Of a DNA stretch of 64,000 bases, positions 41,333 to 50,065 are shown piece by piece; within the stretch, counting starts at the first letter, position 1, and every line of letters begins with the position of its first letter. Position numbers and translations under genes: made by a program. This DNA comes from Nesterenkonia muleiensis (lineage in GTDB: Bacteria; Actinomycetota; Actinomycetes; Actinomycetales; Micrococcaceae). The notes beneath the pieces were generated by a model. That model had not been told where the DNA came from and ran no database searches. It saw only the letters and a program-made list of their open reading frames with translations. Location: positions 1 to 64,000 of the forward strand of contig NZ_QWLD01000048.1 in NCBI RefSeq assembly GCF_003600155.1. The letters run 5' to 3'.

Positions 41333-42301
41333 ATGATGACTTCCCAAGAGAGCGATCCAGCGCCCTCAGGCACCGGGACATCGGCGAGGGAAGAGCGCGA
41401 GCGCCTGTTGTCCGGCGTCGAACCCAGGGTTGACCCTGAGCCGAAGCAGCAGAGCAAGGCCGGGCGAAATCTGCCTGCGGCCATTGCCACTGGTGCGGTG
41501 CTGCTGGTTCCGGCTGTCTTCGGTATCTTCTGGTTCCAGCCCCTGCTGATCGCCGTGTGGATCGTGGTGCTGTGTATGGGGGTCTGGGAGGTGGCACGGG
41601 CCCTGGAAGCCCACCACACTGAGGATTCTCCGCGGCTGAGAATCCCCAAGATCCCGCTGTACTTGGGGGCTGCGGCGATGCCGGTGGCCGCTTACTGGGG
41701 TGGTGTGGAGGCGCTGACCCTGGCGCTGATGATCACCGGAGTCGCAGTGCTGATCGGTGCAGCGGCCTGGCGAGTGCCGGACCCTGGTCGCAGCATTGTC
41801 GCCTCACTTTTCGTGGCCTGCTGGGTGCCCTTTCTCATCTCCTTCGCGCTGCTTCTGCTCCAGGTGGATCAGGGCGAATGGCGCCTGGTCGTCGTCGTGC
41901 TGCTGGTGGTCTCCAATGACACCTTCGGGTACATCGCCGGTGTGCTCTTCGGCAAGCACCCGATGGCGCCCCAGATTTCGCCGAAGAAGTCCTGGGAAGG
42001 TTTCGCAGGGTCGCTGGCCGGTGCCGTTCTGGTCGGTGTGCTGGCCTCATGGCTGATCTTCGACGAGGAGTTCTACATCGGTGCTCTGTTGGCAGTTGCG
42101 GTGGTGATCAGCTCCACGGCCGGTGACTTCAGCGAGTCCATGGTCAAACGTGAGCTCGGCATCAAGGACATGTCCCGTGTGCTGCCCGGCCACGGCGGAG
42201 TGATGGACCGGCTTGACTCCCTGGTCTTCGCCATGCCTGCTGCCTATTTCTTGATCGTGGCGTTGACCGGTGACGTGGCAGGACTGCCGTTAGGCTTATA
42301 G
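41333..42301 (+). CDS. cdsA: Phosphatidate cytidylyltransferase
   Basis: Makes CDP-diacylglycerol, the precursor for all phospholipids, including the substrate of the CDP-alcohol phosphatidyltransferase encoded at 16431. 322 residues from ATG 41333. A charged N-terminal tail of ~45 residues precedes about eight membrane spans. The signature appears as SKDF-like GDFSESMVKRELGIKDMS and then LPGHGGVMDRLDSL near residue 285, containing the catalytic Asp residues. It follows frr by 4 nt. Confidence 0.95.
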   Translation: MMTSQESDPAPSGTGTSAREERERLLSGVEPRVDPEPKQQSKAGRNLPAAIATGAVLLVPAVFGIFWFQPLLIAVWIVVLCMGVWEVARALEAHHTEDSPRLRIPKIPLYLGAAAMPVAAYWGGVEALTLALMITGVAVLIGAAAWRVPDPGRSIVASLFVACWVPFLISFALLLLQVDQGEWRLVVVVLLVVSNDTFGYIAGVLFGKHPMAPQISPKKSWEGFAGSLAGAVLVGVLASWLIFDEEFYIGALLAVAVVISSTAGDFSESMVKRELGIKDMSRVLPGHGGVMDRLDSLVFAMPAAYFLIVALTGDVAGLPLGL

Positions 42302-42303
42302 CC

Positions 42304-42864
42304 ATGGCTACCACTTCCGCACCGCTGTTCACTCTGCTGGAGGACAACCACCACGGCTATGACCGTGCCGAGGTTGACCACTTCATGGCCCGGGCTCGTG
42401 AGGCCTATGATTCCGGCCGCGGCATGCCACTGTCTGAGATTCGCGGGGCCAGCTTCTCGATGGGCCCGGGCGGATACGACCCCGCAGAGGTCGACTCGGC
42501 GCTGGACCGGCTTGAGGACGCCTTCGCCGGGGCGGAGCGGGACCGGTACATCGAACAGTACGGCGAGGACGCCTGGTATGAGCAGCTGCACCTGCGATCC
42601 CAGCCGCTGCGCAGCCGTATGGAGCGGCCCGATGCCCAGCGCTTCCGGGAGCCTGCGGGCGAGAGCAGCACCGGCTACCGCAAGAACGAGGTGGATCAGC
42701 TTTGCCGTCAGCTGGAGAAGTACCTTGACGGCGAGAACCCGATGAGCGTGGACGAGATACGGACGATCACCTTCTCCACCGGCACGAACTCCGAGGCCTA
42801 CGACGAAGCCCAGGTCGACGCGTTCCTTGACAGGATGACTGAGATCATGGCCTCAGTGGGCTGA
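42304..42864 (+). CDS. DivIVA-domain protein with four repeats
   Basis: A 186-residue cytosolic protein with four short DivIVA-like repeats: GYDRAEVDHFMARA near residue 18, GYDPAEVDSALDRL near residue 57, GYRKNEVDQLCRQL near residue 122 and AYDEAQVDAFLDRM near residue 165. Repeats occur as two longer units, each containing an EIR segment (PLSEIRGASFS and SVDEIRTITFS). It follows cdsA by 2 nt, the usual actinobacterial position. A role in pole or septum organisation is inferred from the family. Its end overlaps a convergent monooxygenase gene by 12 nt. Confidence 0.85.
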   Translation: MATTSAPLFTLLEDNHHGYDRAEVDHFMARAREAYDSGRGMPLSEIRGASFSMGPGGYDPAEVDSALDRLEDAFAGAERDRYIEQYGEDAWYEQLHLRSQPLRSRMERPDAQRFREPAGESSTGYRKNEVDQLCRQLEKYLDGENPMSVDEIRTITFSTGTNSEAYDEAQVDAFLDRMTEIMASVG

Positions 42865-43185
42865 GGCTCCCTGGCCCTGTGCCTCATCGCGCAGCGGTGA
42901 ACCGGAGATGTCGAACTGGAACCCGCCCAGCTCCCCGGAGAGCAGGGGCATCGCCTCAGCGATCGCTTCACGTACGCTGGGCAGCTGGAGTGATGACTTG
43001 TGTGCCTCAGCGGATTCCCACAGCTCTGTGATGAAGACGGTGTTGGGCTGATCCTCGTTGGTGCCCACCTCGTAAAGGAGACATCCGGCCGAAGTGAGTG
43101 CGAGATTCGGCCGGGTCAAGATAGCGACGACGGCGTCCCGCTGGCCTGGCTGTACACCCAATGTCCCGACATTCGCGAAAGTCAT
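42853..43185 (-). CDS. Antibiotic-biosynthesis-monooxygenase (ABM) family protein, putative quinol monooxygenase
   Basis: A 110-residue ferredoxin-like dimeric barrel protein. VGTLGVQPGQRDAVVAIL, CLLYEVGTNEDQPNTVFI and TELWESAEAHKSSLQLPSVR match the ABM/YgiN family. Members oxidise quinols or bind heme-like or aromatic ligands; the substrate here is unknown. The C-terminus (GQGASAH) overlaps the DivIVA gene by 12 nt on the opposite strand. It marks the left edge of an accessory segment rich in broken genes. Confidence 0.85.
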   Translation of the reverse strand: MTFANVGTLGVQPGQRDAVVAILTRPNLALTSAGCLLYEVGTNEDQPNTVFITELWESAEAHKSSLQLPSVREAIAEAMPLLSGELGGFQFDISGSPLRDEAQGQGASAH

Positions 43186-43306
43186 GAGTTCACGTTAACC
43201 CTCATTGGCAGTCTTGGAAAGTGCCCGGTTATCGGTCCGCAGAAGTCGATGATCTGCGTGTTCCAGACGGTGAGGAGCAACCCCAGCTCACGTGTTGAGT
43301 TCTGGG

Positions 43307-44525
43307 TCAAGGACTGTGGTGCCGGGACTCCTCTGCGGCCCTGGCCGCCGAGCCAGGGCCCAGCAGAGTCAGGGCGAGCACCGCGCCGATCGCGGCAACC
43401 CCGGCGACAACGATGAAAGCGACCCCGAATCCTTCGGTTAGCATTGCAGCCGAGGGTGCAACGGCTGCTTGCGCAGCGTAGCCGACCGCCACTGCTGCTG
43501 CCATTGCCGAACCCAGAGTGGTTCCCACGGCGAAGGAAGTCTCCTCAAGGCCAACGGCAAGCAAGCCCTGCGTGCATTTCGGCAACGCCGGTCAGCGCTG
43601 CGATCTGGCCCGCAACGAAGGCCGCGCCCATACCGACTCCGAAGATCAGCAAGCCCGTCAACAGAGCCTCCGTCATGGTGCCTCCGGGGGATACGCGGCT
43701 TAATAGCATGCAGGCGATCACCAATAGAATCAGGCCCCCGCTGGCAATAAGCCTGAATCCTGAGCGGCTGACCAGATGTTGTCCAGCCATCACTCCCAGG
43801 ACAACGGCACCAGTCCCCTAAGATCAGTGCGCGAGAATCCATTCCACGTTCGGCGATGGGGAAAGTGCCAGCAGAAGCATGATCAGACCCCCGGTTGCGG
43901 AAGCCGCTCCGGGTAGGTCGAGCCGCCGCCTGCTCCGGGAACCTTCGGGCAGCAGGACCGGGCACAGGAACAGCACCAAATAAACAGGCCGGAACGTTGG
44001 TGAAGAAGATCCAGGCCCACCCGGCCCAGTCGGTGAGCACGCCACCCGGCAGTCCGACCGACGCTCCGGTCCCACCCAGTCCGCCCCAAATGCCCAGGGC
44101 CTTATTCCGATCCGGTCCATCGGGGAAGACGCTCATCAGAATCGAGAGACCCGCGGGGGTCATGACCGCAGCACCGAGCCCTTGCAGAACCCTGGCTGCG
44201 ATCAGCATCCCGCTGGAGGGGCCAAGCCGCAGGCCAACGATGCAGCTGCGAACACCCCGACCGCTGCCATGAACACCCGGCGGCGTCCCAGGTGATCCGC
44301 CAGCCGCCCGCCCAGGAGGAGCAGGCCGCCGATCGCCACACCGTAGGCGGTGACCACCCACTGCACCTCAGCCGGGGCGAAGCCAAGATCGACGGCGATC
44401 ACCGGCAGCGCGGCATACACGCTCGTAGAATCCAGCACCCCCATGAACATCGCCATGCACACCACGGCCAGGCACCACCACCGTCGCCGCTGCACTCCCG
44501 CATCAGTGTCTTCCCTGCCCGCCAT
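43307..44525 (-). pseudogene. MFS drug-efflux transporter (DHA2-like), multiple frameshifts
   Basis: Starting at ATG 44525, the first ~110 codons encode a good MFS N-terminus: LAVVCMAMFMGVLDSTSVYA, then WVVTAYGVAIGGLLLLGGRL and ADHLGRRRVF. Homology then jumps to a second frame (RVLQGLGAAVMTPAGLSILM, GGVLTDWAGWAWIFFTNVPA), a third (LIMLLLALSPSPNVEWILAH then stop), a fourth (EALLTGLLIFGVGMGAAFVA) and a final piece (TLGSAMAAAVAVGYAAQAAV). At least four frameshifts are needed, so it is a true pseudogene, not one sequencing error. Its ATG overlaps the stop of the SRPBCC fragment (TGATG). Confidence 0.88.
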
Positions 44526-44666
44526 CAGTCCCGGCGTCTTGAGCCGGCGAACCAGCGGGCCTTTTCGGCAGGATCCGACCAAGCGGCGAAGACGCGTTCG
44601 GGTCTCAGCGGGTTAGTCCTATTCAACGGTGAATGCCGCATGTGCGGGGGAGGTGGCGGTCTGCAT
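44525..44666 (-). pseudogene. SRPBCC (AHSA1-like) domain gene fragment
   Basis: From ATG 44666, with GAAGGAG 7 nt upstream, it reads MQTATSPAHAAFTVE then TAG. In another frame the sequence goes on as PERVFAAWSDPAEKARWF, a classic AHSA1/SRPBCC N-terminus, and ends at TGA 44527-44525 after only ~45 codons of a ~150-codon family. So both a frameshift and a large deletion occurred. It lies between the HxlR-type regulator and the MFS gene; regulator-SRPBCC pairs are common in Actinobacteria. Confidence 0.7.
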
Positions 44667-44783
44667 GGGTTGGCTCCTTCGGGGTGGGGCGGGTCTCAGC
44701 GGTCTGTGGGGTGCGCCATGGTGGGTCAGGTGATGCGTGGGGTGTTCATCGTTGCCTCCCATTGACGACTGCTCCTTCACGCT

Positions 44784-44844
44784 GATTGCATTGTGCAATC
44801 GGTAAGCTTATCGAATCACAACTGGATGTAAACTGCAAGCAGTT
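44784..44844. promoter_or_regulatory. Two perfect inverted repeats before the HxlR-type gene
   Basis: GATTGCA-TTG-TGCAATC at 44784-44800 and AACTGC-AA-GCAGTT at 44831-44844. Both lie in the divergent gap between the SRPBCC/MFS genes and the HxlR-type regulator and are likely operators of that regulator, which is itself broken. Confidence 0.55.
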
Positions 44845-44870
44845 TCTGTGGGATCGTCGAGAGGAGTTCT

Positions 44871-45386
44871 GTGATCGCGACGGATCAGCACCGTTCAGGC
44901 TGTCCCAGCAACCTTTCGCTGGAAGTGCTCGGTGACAGCTAGTCGTTGATCGTCATCCGAGACATCATGTTCGGAGACCGTAGGTATTACCGGCAGCTGC
45001 TCGGCGAATCAGAGGAAGGCATCGCCTCCAACATGCTCAGCGACCGCCTGAAACGGTTGGCCGAACGGGGACTGGTGACTAAACAGCAGGCCCCTACGCA
45101 TCGGCAGTGGCAGCTCTACAGTCTCACCGAGCAGTCCATCCACCTGGTCCCGGTGATTGTGCAGTTGGGCACCTGGGGGCGGAAATTCCTTCCGGTGGGT
45201 CCTGAACTCAGCATCCGGGCCAAGATCCTGGAAGACGGCGGCCCGCAGCTCTGGGAGGACTTCATGGATGAGCTGCGCATCATTCACCTGGGTGCTGAGT
45301 GCGGCCCTGACCAGGAGTCGGTCATGGGCTGTCCGGAGCCGGCCTACAGGGAAGTGCGCGCCGAAAAGATCTCCTCGCCAGGGTAG
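44871..45386 (+). pseudogene. HxlR-family regulator with in-frame amber codon
   Basis: From GTG 44871 (GAGGAG at 44861-44866) the frame reads CPSNLSLEVLGDS, then TAG at 44940-44942, then SLIVIRDIMFGDRRYYRQLL, MLSDRLKRLAERGLV and a normal HxlR C-terminal part to 45386. HxlR proteins have a conserved Trp (TGG) at the TAG position (GDxWSLLILRD). A single G-to-A change accounts for the lesion; everything else is intact. Reinitiation after the stop would lose the first helix. It faces the broken SRPBCC/MFS genes, so the module seems to have decayed together. Its last 43 nt overlap the convergent oxidoreductase gene. Confidence 0.85.
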
Positions 45387-46359
45387 ACGACGCCTATCTG
45401 GCGGCGGATCTCATCCAAAGTGCCCATGATCTCCACCGAATCGTCCAGGGTGAGTAGCTCGCCGGAGAAGTTCCCTGCACTCACGTACTGTTCGGCGGCA
45501 ATGGCCTGGAGATGCATGCCGCGGCCCTCGGCGTCTGCATTGTGCCGCTCCACGACGTCGCCGGCTGAGCTGTAGTGGGTGAACCCGGCGGAGGTGTACC
45601 AGATCCGGTCGATGTCGATCCGCCCTTCGGAGCCCACAATATGCGCAGTATTCGGGCCCGTTGCGCGGGAGGAGGCCAGGCTGGTGGAGACCGCTCCGGA
45701 GGCATGGGTCATCACCACGCCCACCTCGGTGTCCGCTCCGGTGCTGCCCAGCCGCCCGGAGGCCTTGACGTCCACCGGTCTGCCGAGGATGTCCCAGGCG
45801 AAGGAGACGGGGTACACACCCAGATCCAGCAACGCCCCTCCGCCGAGCTGCAGGGCATTGATCCGATGAGCGGGGTCCTCCCCGAACAGCTGCGTATGGT
45901 CCGCGAACAGGGCACGAACCTCACCGATGGCACCGGAGGCGATGATCTCGCGGATCCTTACCATATGCGGCAGGTACCGGGTCCACATCGCCTCAGTCAC
46001 CAGCAGACCTTTGGCCATCGCCGTCTCACGCAGTATTTCGGCCTGGGCCCTGTTGAGGGTGAACGGCTTCTCCACCAGCGCATGCTTGCCGGCCTCCAAC
46101 GCCATCAGGGTGTTCTCACAGTGCATGGGTGCGGAGTGGCGACATAGACGATGTCCACGGCGTCGTCGTTGACCAGTTCCTCATATGAGCCGTGGGCCTG
46201 GGGAATCCCGAACGTCTCAGCGAACTTCCTAGCAGAATCGGCTGAGCGGGATCCCACCGCGGTGACGTGGAGCCCGGCCAGCTGGGCGTCAGCGGTGAAC
46301 TGCCGGGCTATCCAGCCGGTGGCCAGAATGCCCCAGCCCAACGGTCTGTGTTCTGTCAT
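45344..46359 (-). pseudogene. Gfo/Idh/MocA-family oxidoreductase, one frameshift
   Basis: The N-terminal 84 codons from 46359 (LGWGILATGWIARQFTADAQ, VTAVGSRSADSARKFAE, VDIVYVATPHP) and the remainder from 46126 (MHCENTLMALEAGKHALVEK, the usual EKP motif, then VTEAMWTRYLPHMVRIREII) are two frames of one dehydrogenase. They join at VATPHP-MHCENTL. One C is missing in the short C-run at 46127-46129. A sequencing error is quite possible; otherwise the enzyme is inactive. The substrate is unknown: the family includes glucose-fructose oxidoreductase and trans-dihydrodiol dehydrogenase-like proteins. Confidence 0.85.
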
Positions 46360-46466
46360 GCAGAGGAATCTATCAGGACGCAGCTGCGCAGGGCAGGCGG
46401 GGGTCTGTGCTCCCTGCCTGCCCTGCGCCAGGGGGCAGGTGCCCCATGGTCAGGCGGCGTGTCTGA

Positions 46467-48101
46467 TCAGTGCCGGGTCGGTTCCTCCGCGCCCACACCG
46501 GTCAACGAGCGGATCTCCATCTCCGCCTGTTTGACCGGGTCCTCCGCGGTCTTGGCGGTCACCGAGCCCAGCCAACCCAGGAAGAACGCCAGCGGGATCG
46601 AGATCAGCCCTGGGTTGGTCAGCGGATAGATGTCCAGAGCGATGTTCGGGAAGAAGCTGGTGTCGCGCCCCCAGACCACCGGGGAGAAGGCGATCAGCAC
46701 TATGGCAGAGCTCAGTCCGCCGTACATGGACCACAGCGCGCCACGGGTGGTGAAGCCCCTCCAGAACAAGGAGTAGAGGATCGTGGGCAGGTTGGCGCTG
46801 GCCGCGACGGCGAAAGCCAGCGCGACCAGGAAGGCGACGTTCTGCCCCTGGGCGCCGATGCCGCCGAGGATGGCGAGCACTCCGACCACGACCACGGTGA
46901 TCTTGCCGGCTCGCATCTCGCCCTGAGAGTCGATGTTGCCCTTCTTGATGACCTGTCCCCAGATGTCGTGTGCGAAGCTGGCTGAGGCGGTGATGGTCAG
47001 CCCCGCCACCACGGCCAGGATCGTGGCGAATGCGACGGCGGCGATGACACCCAGCAGCAGAGTTCCGCCGAGTTCGTAGGCCAGCAGTGGGGCTGCCGCG
47101 TTCTGCCCGCCGGGTGCGGCCAGGATTGCGTCGTGGTCCAACAGTGCGGCGGCACCGTAGCCCAGCACCAGGGTGAACAGGTAAAAGGCGCCGATCAGAC
47201 CGATCGCCACCACCACGGACTTCCGTGCGTCGCGGGCGGTGGGCACCGTGTAGAAGCGGATCAGCACATGGGGCAGCGCAGCAGTGCCCAGCACCAGCGC
47301 CACACCCAGAGAGATGAAGTCCAGCTGGGTCAGCAGACTGGCGCCGTACTGCATGCCGGGGGCCAGGACGGCCTCACCGTCAGGATGGTTGGCGGCGGCG
47401 GAGCCCAGCAGCTCGGAGAAGTTGAACCCGGAGAGGGCCAGCACCCACACCGACATCAGCAGGGAGCCGGCAATTAGCAGGGTGGCCTTGATGATCTGCA
47501 CCCAGGTGGTGCCCTTCATGCCGCCGATGAAGACGTAGACGATCATCAGGGCGCCGACGACGGTGATCACCAGTGCCTGCCCGACCCGGCTGTCCACGCC
47601 GATCAGCAGTGAGACCAGTCCGCCTGCGCCGGCCATCTGCGCGAGCAGGTAGAACACGCAGACGAACAGTGTGGAGGTCGCGGCTGCGATGCGCACCGGC
47701 CGCTGCTTCAGCCGGAAGCTGAGCACGTCGGCCATGGTGAACTTTCCGGTGTTGCGCATCAGCTCCGCGACCAGCAGCAGGGCGATCAGCCATGCCACCA
47801 GGAAGCCGATGGAGTACAGGAAGCCGTCGTATCCGTAGATGGCGATGGCGCCGACCACACCCAGGAAAGACGCCGCGGAGAGATAGTCGCCGGCGATCGC
47901 TGTGCCGTTCTGGCCTCCGGAGAAGGAGCGGCCGCCGGCGTAGAAGTCGGCAGCGGTTTTGGTGTTGCGGGAGGCACGGATCACAAAGAACAGCGTCACC
48001 ACCACGAACATCAAGAAGATGGCGATATTCGCCCAGGGGTTGCCGACGTCAGTGGTGAGGGTCTCCTGGTCGCCGGCCAGAATCGTTGCGTGGGTGCTCA
48101 T
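46467..48101 (-). CDS. actP: Cation/acetate symporter (sodium:solute symporter family)
   Basis: A 544-residue SSS-family transporter with about thirteen membrane helices, importing acetate or related monocarboxylates. TAADFYAGGRSFSGGQNGTA near residue 50, AIAGDYLSAASFLGVVGAIA near residue 68 and ALPHVLIRFYTVPTARDARK near residue 275 are ActP/MctC signatures. It follows a DUF485 gene with a 4-nt ATGA overlap, the classical yjcH-actP arrangement. Divergent from it is a LytS/LytTR pair with a second symporter, pointing to a regulated monocarboxylate-uptake locus. The exact substrate (acetate, propionate, pyruvate) is not settled by sequence. Confidence 0.9.
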   Translation of the reverse strand: MSTHATILAGDQETLTTDVGNPWANIAIFLMFVVVTLFFVIRASRNTKTAADFYAGGRSFSGGQNGTAIAGDYLSAASFLGVVGAIAIYGYDGFLYSIGFLVAWLIALLLVAELMRNTGKFTMADVLSFRLKQRPVRIAAATSTLFVCVFYLLAQMAGAGGLVSLLIGVDSRVGQALVITVVGALMIVYVFIGGMKGTTWVQIIKATLLIAGSLLMSVWVLALSGFNFSELLGSAAANHPDGEAVLAPGMQYGASLLTQLDFISLGVALVLGTAALPHVLIRFYTVPTARDARKSVVVAIGLIGAFYLFTLVLGYGAAALLDHDAILAAPGGQNAAAPLLAYELGGTLLLGVIAAVAFATILAVVAGLTITASASFAHDIWGQVIKKGNIDSQGEMRAGKITVVVVGVLAILGGIGAQGQNVAFLVALAFAVAASANLPTILYSLFWRGFTTRGALWSMYGGLSSAIVLIAFSPVVWGRDTSFFPNIALDIYPLTNPGLISIPLAFFLGWLGSVTAKTAEDPVKQAEMEIRSLTGVGAEEPTRH

Positions 48102-48502
48102 CGTGTCGCCTCCTTTGCGGCGGGTGCCGCACCGGCGGGTGCCTGTGCGGTGTCCTGGGGGAGGCCGACGCCCTTGGCCTCCAGCTCATGGCGGATCACC
48201 GATGACTTCGGGTCCAGCCTCTTGTTGGTGAACCAGACATACAGGCCGGTGATGATGAAGGTGGTGACGAATTGAGAGAGCCCCAGCAGCAGTCCGACGT
48301 TGACGTTGCCGAAGACGCTGATCGCCATCAGGTCCGGCTGGAAGGCTGCGAAGAGCACGTAGGCCAGGTACCACAGCAGGAACAGCGCGGTCATGGGGAA
48401 GACGAAACTGCGGTGCGTGCGGCGCAGCTCTGCGAATTCAGGGCGCTGCTGCACCTGAACGTAGTCCACTGTGCCCCCTGCGGGGGCTGAGACATTGGTC
48501 AT
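48098..48502 (-). CDS. DUF485 membrane protein, symporter partner
   Basis: A 134-residue protein with two hydrophobic helices: FVFPMTALFLLWYLAYVLFA near residue 35 and VGLLLGLSQFVTTFIITGLY near residue 70. The preceding RPEFAELRRTHRSFVFP is the DUF485 signature, and the C-terminal tail is Ala/Pro rich. It is encoded with the acetate symporter (start of that gene overlaps its stop), as in enteric yjcH-actP. It is thought to assist the transporter, but no biochemical role is established. Confidence 0.9.
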   Translation of the reverse strand: MTNVSAPAGGTVDYVQVQQRPEFAELRRTHRSFVFPMTALFLLWYLAYVLFAAFQPDLMAISVFGNVNVGLLLGLSQFVTTFIITGLYVWFTNKRLDPKSSVIRHELEAKGVGLPQDTAQAPAGAAPAAKEATR

Positions 48503-48664
48503 TGGTCCTCCTGCTGAATATCGGTGTGTTGCCGGTCACATCTATAGAGTCCAGAGTGGCTCAGCCGCTGGATGCTGGGAAGCGGTTTGGTGCAGGGCGT
48601 CGGTGGGCGGCGGCTAATCTGCGCTGAACGGACCAACTGTGACACCGGCGACACATTCCGGCCC

Positions 48665-48670
48665 TAGACT
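48665..48670 (+). promoter_or_regulatory. TAGACT -10 of leaderless histidine kinase gene
   Basis: TAGACT is followed by exactly 7 nt and ATG 48678, with no Shine-Dalgarno. The same TAGACT-N7-ATG arrangement occurs before ispG and the sigma factor gene. A TGTGAC about 21 nt upstream could be the -35. Confidence 0.55.
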
Positions 48671-48677
48671 TCCTTAC

Positions 48678-49373
48678 ATGCCGCGCAGAAGAACTGTCAG
48701 TCCCGAGGTGCGTCGGGAGCTCAACCAGGAGGTTGACGCGGCTGCTCAGGTCATTGCCGCTGAACTGCGCACGCTGCGTGCCCAGATTTCGCCGCATTTC
48801 CTCTACAACGCGCTCAACGCCGTGGCCGGAATCATCCCTCAGGACCCGCCCCGGGCCAGAGACCTGCTCCTGGACTTCGCTGACTTCACCCGCTATACCC
48901 TGCAGGCGGATGCGGAGCTGGTGCCGCTGGCTGAGGAGCTGACCGCGGTGGAGCGTTACATTGAGCTGGAGCGGGCTCGCTTCGGACAACGGTTCAGTAT
49001 CGAGCTGGGGATCGCCCCGGAGGCGCTCAGCGCGCCGATACCGCATCTGAGCCTGCAGCCCTTGGTGGAGAACGCTGTGCAGCACGGCGTGGGGTCGGAG
49101 CGTGGGAAGACTCATGTAGCGATCGACGCCTATGACGAGGGCACGCACATCGTGGTGGTGGTCGACGACGACGGCCCAGGCGCCGACCCCGGCGCCATCG
49201 AAGAGATCCTCGCCGGCACTGCAGAGGGCAGCCACCTGGGGCTTCGCAATGTGGATCTGCGGCTTCGGCACATCTACGGCGGCGCTCATGGCCTGCGGTG
49301 CGAGACGGCTGCCGGTGCGGGGATGCGCGTGTGGTTCCGGGTGCCCAAGTTCAACCAGGAGCTGCACGGATGA
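48678..49373 (+). CDS. LytS/YehU-type sensor histidine kinase without membrane domain
   Basis: A 231-residue protein. The phosphoacceptor His is in QISPHFLYNALNAVAGII near residue 42, the N-box is LQPLVENAVQHGV near residue 130 and the ATP lid is GLRNVDLRLRHIYG near residue 192. No transmembrane or sensor domain precedes the kinase core, unlike usual LytS proteins; the N-terminus is basic (MPRRRTVSPEVRREL). ATG 48678 is chosen because a TAGACT -10 lies 7 nt before it; a GTG further upstream would fall inside the promoter. Its stop overlaps the response regulator start. A membrane partner, perhaps the downstream symporter or the small membrane protein, may supply sensing. Confidence 0.85.
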   Translation: MPRRRTVSPEVRRELNQEVDAAAQVIAAELRTLRAQISPHFLYNALNAVAGIIPQDPPRARDLLLDFADFTRYTLQADAELVPLAEELTAVERYIELERARFGQRFSIELGIAPEALSAPIPHLSLQPLVENAVQHGVGSERGKTHVAIDAYDEGTHIVVVVDDDGPGADPGAIEEILAGTAEGSHLGLRNVDLRLRHIYGGAHGLRCETAAGAGMRVWFRVPKFNQELHG

Positions 49374-50065
49374 TGCCGCTGAATGTTCTGGTGGTCGACG
49401 ATGAGCCGTTGGCAGTTTCTCAGATGCGCTGGCTGCTGGAGGCAGACCCCCAGGCAGCAGAGGTCCTGGCCGCAGACAGTGCCCGTTCGGCGGAGACGAT
49501 CCTGGGGGCAGAGCCCATTGATGTGGTGCTTCTGGACATCCATATGCCCGGCACCAACGGCTTGGACTTCGCCAGAGGGCTGCGGGGTGTGCCGGTGATC
49601 TTCGTGACCGCTGATGCGCGCCCCGCTGTGGAGGCCTTCGAGCTCAATGCCTGTGACTACCTGCTCAAGCCGGTGCGCGCTCGCCGGCTCAGCGAAGCGC
49701 TGCGCCGGGCAGCGGAGACGACGAACACCGCCCCGGGGGAGGAGGCCCGGGTCTCGGTGCTCCAGGGGGACTCCACGATGCTGCTGGAGGTTCAGGACAT
49801 CCGGTGGATACAGGCACAGGGCGATTACGTTCGTCTGTTCACGGCAAAAGGCTCCTATCTGCTGCGGGCTACCCTGGCCGAACTCGATGAGCACTGGGAG
49901 TCCCACGGCTTTCTGCGGGTGCACCGCTCCCATATGGTGAACATCCGCAGAGTCAGGCGGCTGCTGCACCGCGGTGGCCGGCTCGCCCTGGACCTGGGGG
50001 ATGTGCAGCTGGAGGTCAGCAGGCGGCTGACGCCTCAGGTGCGCCGCCGTCTGGAGGCGCAGTGA
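49370..50065 (+). CDS. LytTR-family response regulator
   Basis: A 231-residue regulator with an N-terminal receiver domain (VLVVDDEPLAVSQMRWLLEA; phospho-acceptor Asp in VVLLDIHMPGTNGLDFA near residue 54; KPV motif in DYLLKPVRARRL near residue 100). It has a C-terminal LytTR DNA-binding domain (IRWIQAQGDYVRLFTAKGSY near residue 144 and FLRVHRSHMVNIRRVRRL). ATG 49370 overlaps the kinase stop (ATGATG). In other bacteria LytS/LytTR pairs control carboxylate or pyruvate transporter genes; that role fits its neighbours here, by inference. Confidence 0.92.
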   Translation: MMPLNVLVVDDEPLAVSQMRWLLEADPQAAEVLAADSARSAETILGAEPIDVVLLDIHMPGTNGLDFARGLRGVPVIFVTADARPAVEAFELNACDYLLKPVRARRLSEALRRAAETTNTAPGEEARVSVLQGDSTMLLEVQDIRWIQAQGDYVRLFTAKGSYLLRATLAELDEHWESHGFLRVHRSHMVNIRRVRRLLHRGGRLALDLGDVQLEVSRRLTPQVRRRLEAQ

